This document shows, in pieces, positions 60,737 to 64,000 of a stretch of DNA of 64,000 nt. The notes below the pieces were generated by a model. It was not told the origin of the DNA. It made no database searches and saw only the letters and a list, made by a program, of their open reading frames with translations. Positions within the stretch are counted from its first letter, which is position 1. Each line of letters starts with the position of its first letter. The translations under genes and the position numbers were made by a program. Source of the DNA: Planococcus citri (Eukaryota > Arthropoda > Insecta > Hemiptera > Pseudococcidae); the NCBI RefSeq assembly GCF_950023065.1, contig NC_088677.1, forward strand, positions 89,553,469 to 89,617,468, read 5' to 3'.

Positions 60737-61181
60737 GCATTGTTTCTAATTGACAAAATTTCAGATCATTTTTCCAAATTTCCGTAGTCTTTGTATTACA
60801 AAATTTTAAATCAATTTCTGAAACTCCTTATTGCCACTTAATTATGTGAAATTTTCAATCAATTTTTCAAAATTCACATCGCAAATGACAAATTTTAAAT
60901 CATTTTTCGAAACTCCCATTGTCTTTTTAGGTATTGCAAACTTTCAAATAAATTTTCAAGTTCACATTGTCTACAAATTGCAAAAATTTTAATGAGTTTT
61001 TTGAATTCATATTGGCTGTAAAGTGTAAAAATGTCAAATTTTATACAGTTAATTTTTTAGAACTAATTCCCATTTGTTATTAAATTCACAAAATTTTAAA
61101 TCAATTTTCAGAATTCTGTATCAATTCCATAAATTACCTACTAAATTTTAAAATAATTGTTTAGAATTCAAACTGCCTCCG
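60737..61181 (-). repeat. Right arm of the inverted repeat flanking paralogue B
   Basis: Reverse complement of 58611-58905 with an extra internal portion. It includes short internal repeats of AAATTTTAAATCAATTTTC and CACATTGTC-type units that also extend back to about 60555. No coding content. Confidence 0.8.
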
Positions 61182-61561
61182 AATTACGATATGTCGTGCA
61201 GTCCATGATCCAAACCACCACATATTGACTTTGCCATAACTTATTGACTTTTGGCACTCCTTATTGCCTTGGTACTACTGTCTTTGCCACAACATACTTA
61301 TTGATTTTCAAATAGAACAATTGGTTCAGAATTCAAACCGTCTCCAAATGATGAAAATGCAGTCATGCAGTCTCCTGTAGAGGTCCATTTCAAGGGACAC
61401 GCCCACACGTGCCTGTAGCCACGATTTTTTTCAGTCAGGGCGGATGGAATTGTAATCAGTCAGGGCATGAAAATTTACCAAAGTTTATGAGTTTTGGGAA
61501 GGGGGGGGTCGCAAATTTTTTATTTGGTTAATAATTCAAGCAGTCATTGTAAACATAATTT
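61182..61561. other. Spacer, nothing recognised
   Basis: Contains TTGACTTTGCC/TATTGACTTTTGGC short repeats (61220-61310) and the phrases GGGACACGCCCACAC and CAGTCAGGGC. The first resembles GGGACACGCCCACCC at 42195 in shg intron 25. No gene seen. Confidence 0.4.
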
Positions 61562-62680
61562 ATGTGACCCGCTCCGACAAAACCGACCATTTCGAAGAAA
61601 AAGACTATTACCTAACATGCCTATATTTCTTTATAATTTTTGAGTTTTAATTTGAAATTTGAAGTTTTTGTTGCCAAGTAGCAAATTAGTGTATGAAAAT
61701 TCATGAAAGAAAAGAAAAATTCATCTTTTTTCATTTCTTTTTGAACCTCAAGAAATGATGAAAACTGAAACTGAAATGGAAAACTGAAAACATGAACTGA
61801 AATGAGAAAAAGTCAAAAACTGAAACTGAAAACTGAAAACTTGAACTGAAATGTAAAAGTTTTGCCATCACTGAAAAAAAGTTACCGAAATAATGAAGTT
61901 TAAAATGAATTTCAAGGGTTAAAGCCTAGTTCACAAACAAAAACATAAGAAATAACACGTAAGGAAATGTTCTCTGATTGGCTAGTTCTTATGTTTAACG
62001 TAAAAATTTCCCATAAGAATGGGAATCTTATGTCAAAACATAAGAACTAGCCAATCAGAGAACGTTTTCTTATGCCTTACGTTTTACGTTTTTGTTTGTG
62101 AACTAGGCTTAAGGCTATTCTCCACCGCCCTGTTATCAGTAGCAATTTTTGATGAAAACTACAAACTTTGGTCGGGGATTGTGCGAAAACTATTGGATGG
62201 ATTTTCATAGGGTTTGGTTTATTTTACTCAGAAAACATTCAAAAGCGAGGGTATGTCGAGATATTTTTGATTTATGTCATTTTGTGGCCGTCATTGGGAA
62301 TTGAATGGAGGTACTATTGATGCTCAGATATCTGTTGGAAAAGCTAAATTAGAAAATATGGCTACATACCCTCGCTTTCAATGATAAAATATTAGCATTG
62401 GTGAAAAAAATTGAAAGAATTTTGAAAATTCACGGAGAAATCTCTGCCCTAAGTTCTGATGAGAGCGGGTCGCGGGACATAAGTATGACTAAATTCGTTC
62501 ACTCGATTACACACAATCTTATGAACGAACGATGAAAATAATGAACAAATCGGCTTCATATTTCAAACGTTTTCGCAAAGGTAGAGAATACCCTTACCCT
62601 TAAAAGATCAGATTTTTGAAAAAAAAGCATTTTTTGAAATTTTATCAAAATGGTCGGTTTATATTAGAGCGGGTCACATA
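61562..62680. mobile_element. TIR element of about 1.1 kb, non-autonomous
   Basis: The left end ATGTGACCCGCTC, with AAACCGACCATTT just inside, is mirrored by the right end with AAATGGTCGGTTT and GAGCGGGTCACAT. The interior has no transposase frame. A second element (61926-62111) is inserted inside it. Target duplications were not resolved. Confidence 0.6.
61926..62111. mobile_element. Hairpin MITE, Harbinger-like, with TAA target duplication
   Basis: The sequence AGCCTAGTTCACAAACAAAA on the left pairs with TTTTGTTTGTGAACTAGGCT on the right, with further complementarity inside (ATAAGAACTAGCCAATCAGA and its partner TCTGATTGGCTAGTTCTTAT). It is flanked on both sides by TAA, as PIF/Harbinger-type elements are. 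About 186 bp with no coding capacity. Confidence 0.75.
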
Positions 62681-63032
62681 GTTACTATGTACCAATGAAA
62701 AAGAAATTTAACAATTTATGAAATAATACTCAGCAGTCTTCTATTTTTTTTGCCCATATTCTTTGTTTCATGTTTTTTTTTTTTTGAATGGAAGGAGTGT
62801 TGAATTACTTAATTGACCGATTATCATACTTTGCCTACATGAGCAATCGATTCTATTAAAGCAACCAAATGTCGCCTCACATGTGGCAGAACTGCAAGCA
62901 AATGTTGCAGCAACAGCAAAAACTTTATATGTTGTTTAAAAACCTTTTTTATCAAGTAGGTACAGTTCTTTAAGATAATTTGTCTCTCGGAATATTATTT
63001 TCTTTAAAATAATTTTTCACACATCAAATCGC

Positions 63033-63807
63033 ACCTTGGGAGTAATAAGGTCACATCTCAAAAAAGTGAAGTTTTACAGGAGAGTGGTTTTCTTTTTTTT
63101 TTAAACTTGATTCATTATTTTTATCAACTTATAATTAATTGTGAGGAATGAATAGCACCTCATTTTAAAGATCTGGTATCCTACCTTCATTTAGCATAAG
63201 AACACTTTGAAAAATAAAATCTTAAAGAGGAAATATTTCAATGTTTAGAAAACATTTTGAGTTATAACCTTTCATTAAAGTTGATGTGGAGGCGAAAGGA
63301 AACGTCCAAAAAAATTTCATGATAACAAAGTTGTAGAGAATTAAATTTCCAATCGACGTAATGTCCTTAGTTTTTTTCTAGAGTGCTTAGTTTTTGAGTT
63401 TTTCTCAAAAAACTAAAATTTCATTATATGTGCAAATTCATTTTTCTGAAAAGTGATCAATTAAAAAAAAATTTTCCATTTGGTACAAACCAATAAAAAA
63501 TGCACTCCTTGTGACTATTTCTAACTGACAAACATTCAAAACAATCAAAACTATTTGTTAACACTTTGTATGTACGGAATTTGGTCAAAAAAGGTGGAGT
63601 TTTTTGAGATGTGCCCTTATAACTCCAAACAACTTGCAATGTTGTTGAGATTTTGAGTTAGGCCATTTGCGTTTCTAACAAGATCTAGATAATGTACCCA
63701 ACTCAAAGTGTAATTTTTGGTTGAGGAGGGTCATACAAACCCCAAAAATGCAAAAACATCAAAATCAATTTTTTTTTAGATGTGACCTTATTACTCCCGA
63801 GGTGCGA
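63033..63807. mobile_element. TIR element of about 0.78 kb, unclassified
   Basis: CGCACCTTGGGAGTAATAAG, then GTCACATCT, at the left is matched by AGATGTGACCTTATTACTCC, then CGAGGTGCG, at the right: 29 bp with one mismatch. A third, partial copy (GAGATGTGCCCTTATAACTCC) lies at 63606. Possible AAAT flanks suggest a short target duplication. No transposase was seen. Confidence 0.6.
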
Positions 63808-64000
63808 AATTTCTTCATCTGTTGGGAGTTTATATTTTCGTTGATTTTTTGCAATAAAGTATTCAATATGCAATTATTTTGAATGCAAAATTGCAAAAAA
63901 TGGAAAAAGATTTCAAAATTTGTTATTTGTTTGAAAGAGGAGAAATTTGCAAATTCGTCCAGCCAGGGCAAAGCATTTTGTCAGCCCTGGCGGAGCTCTG

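Overview
The window reads as nuclear DNA from an insect, probably a hemimetabolous one and perhaps a sternorrhynchan hemipteran such as a mealybug, scale insect or aphid. The order is an inference from style: an AT-rich genome with CpG retained, many GTACCTA/TAGGTA-type microsatellites, an intron-rich gene, and a cadherin with insect-type architecture. No bacterial, viral or organellar genes were seen.

Layout. Positions 1-18.0 kb are mostly non-coding, with dead mobile DNA: a GC-richer unclassified relic (about 6.64-9.48 kb) split by a pogo/Tigger-like MITE (8289-8832), a 5'-truncated non-LTR reverse transcriptase on the minus strand (about 9.52-11.14 kb), a second broken RT piece (14.24-14.79 kb), and a 2.15 kb palindromic foldback (15394-17545). 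Positions 18390-46520 hold one intact 27-exon plus-strand gene, the orthologue of Drosophila shotgun (DE-cadherin). All intron phases agree and the joined frame is 1,548 codons plus stop. Its 3' UTR probably runs to about 48.5 kb. Its introns are filled with minisatellites, T-rich tracts and three large palindromes, one with another foldback nested in its loop.

Positions 49.3-53.0 kb are a satellite of about 400 bp units, followed by a smaller palindrome. Positions 53.97-60.55 kb hold a segmental duplication with two intronless minus-strand paralogues of an unrecognised secreted protein (54412-55176 and 59474-60178). They are separated by a 3 kb satellite of about 30 bp units rich in TTCGCGAA. 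The second copy lies between inverted-repeat arms (58611-58905 and 60737-61181). The rest, to 64 kb, contains further TIR-bearing elements, one nested in another.

The cadherin supplies the homophilic adhesion receptor of the adherens junction: calcium-dependent EC repeats, a non-chordate NC/CE/LamG block, and a tail for p120- and beta-catenin. The secreted pair looks lineage-specific. The outstanding structural feature is the density of long inverted repeats, several of them inside transcribed introns. No previously undescribed enzymatic or defence system could be supported.
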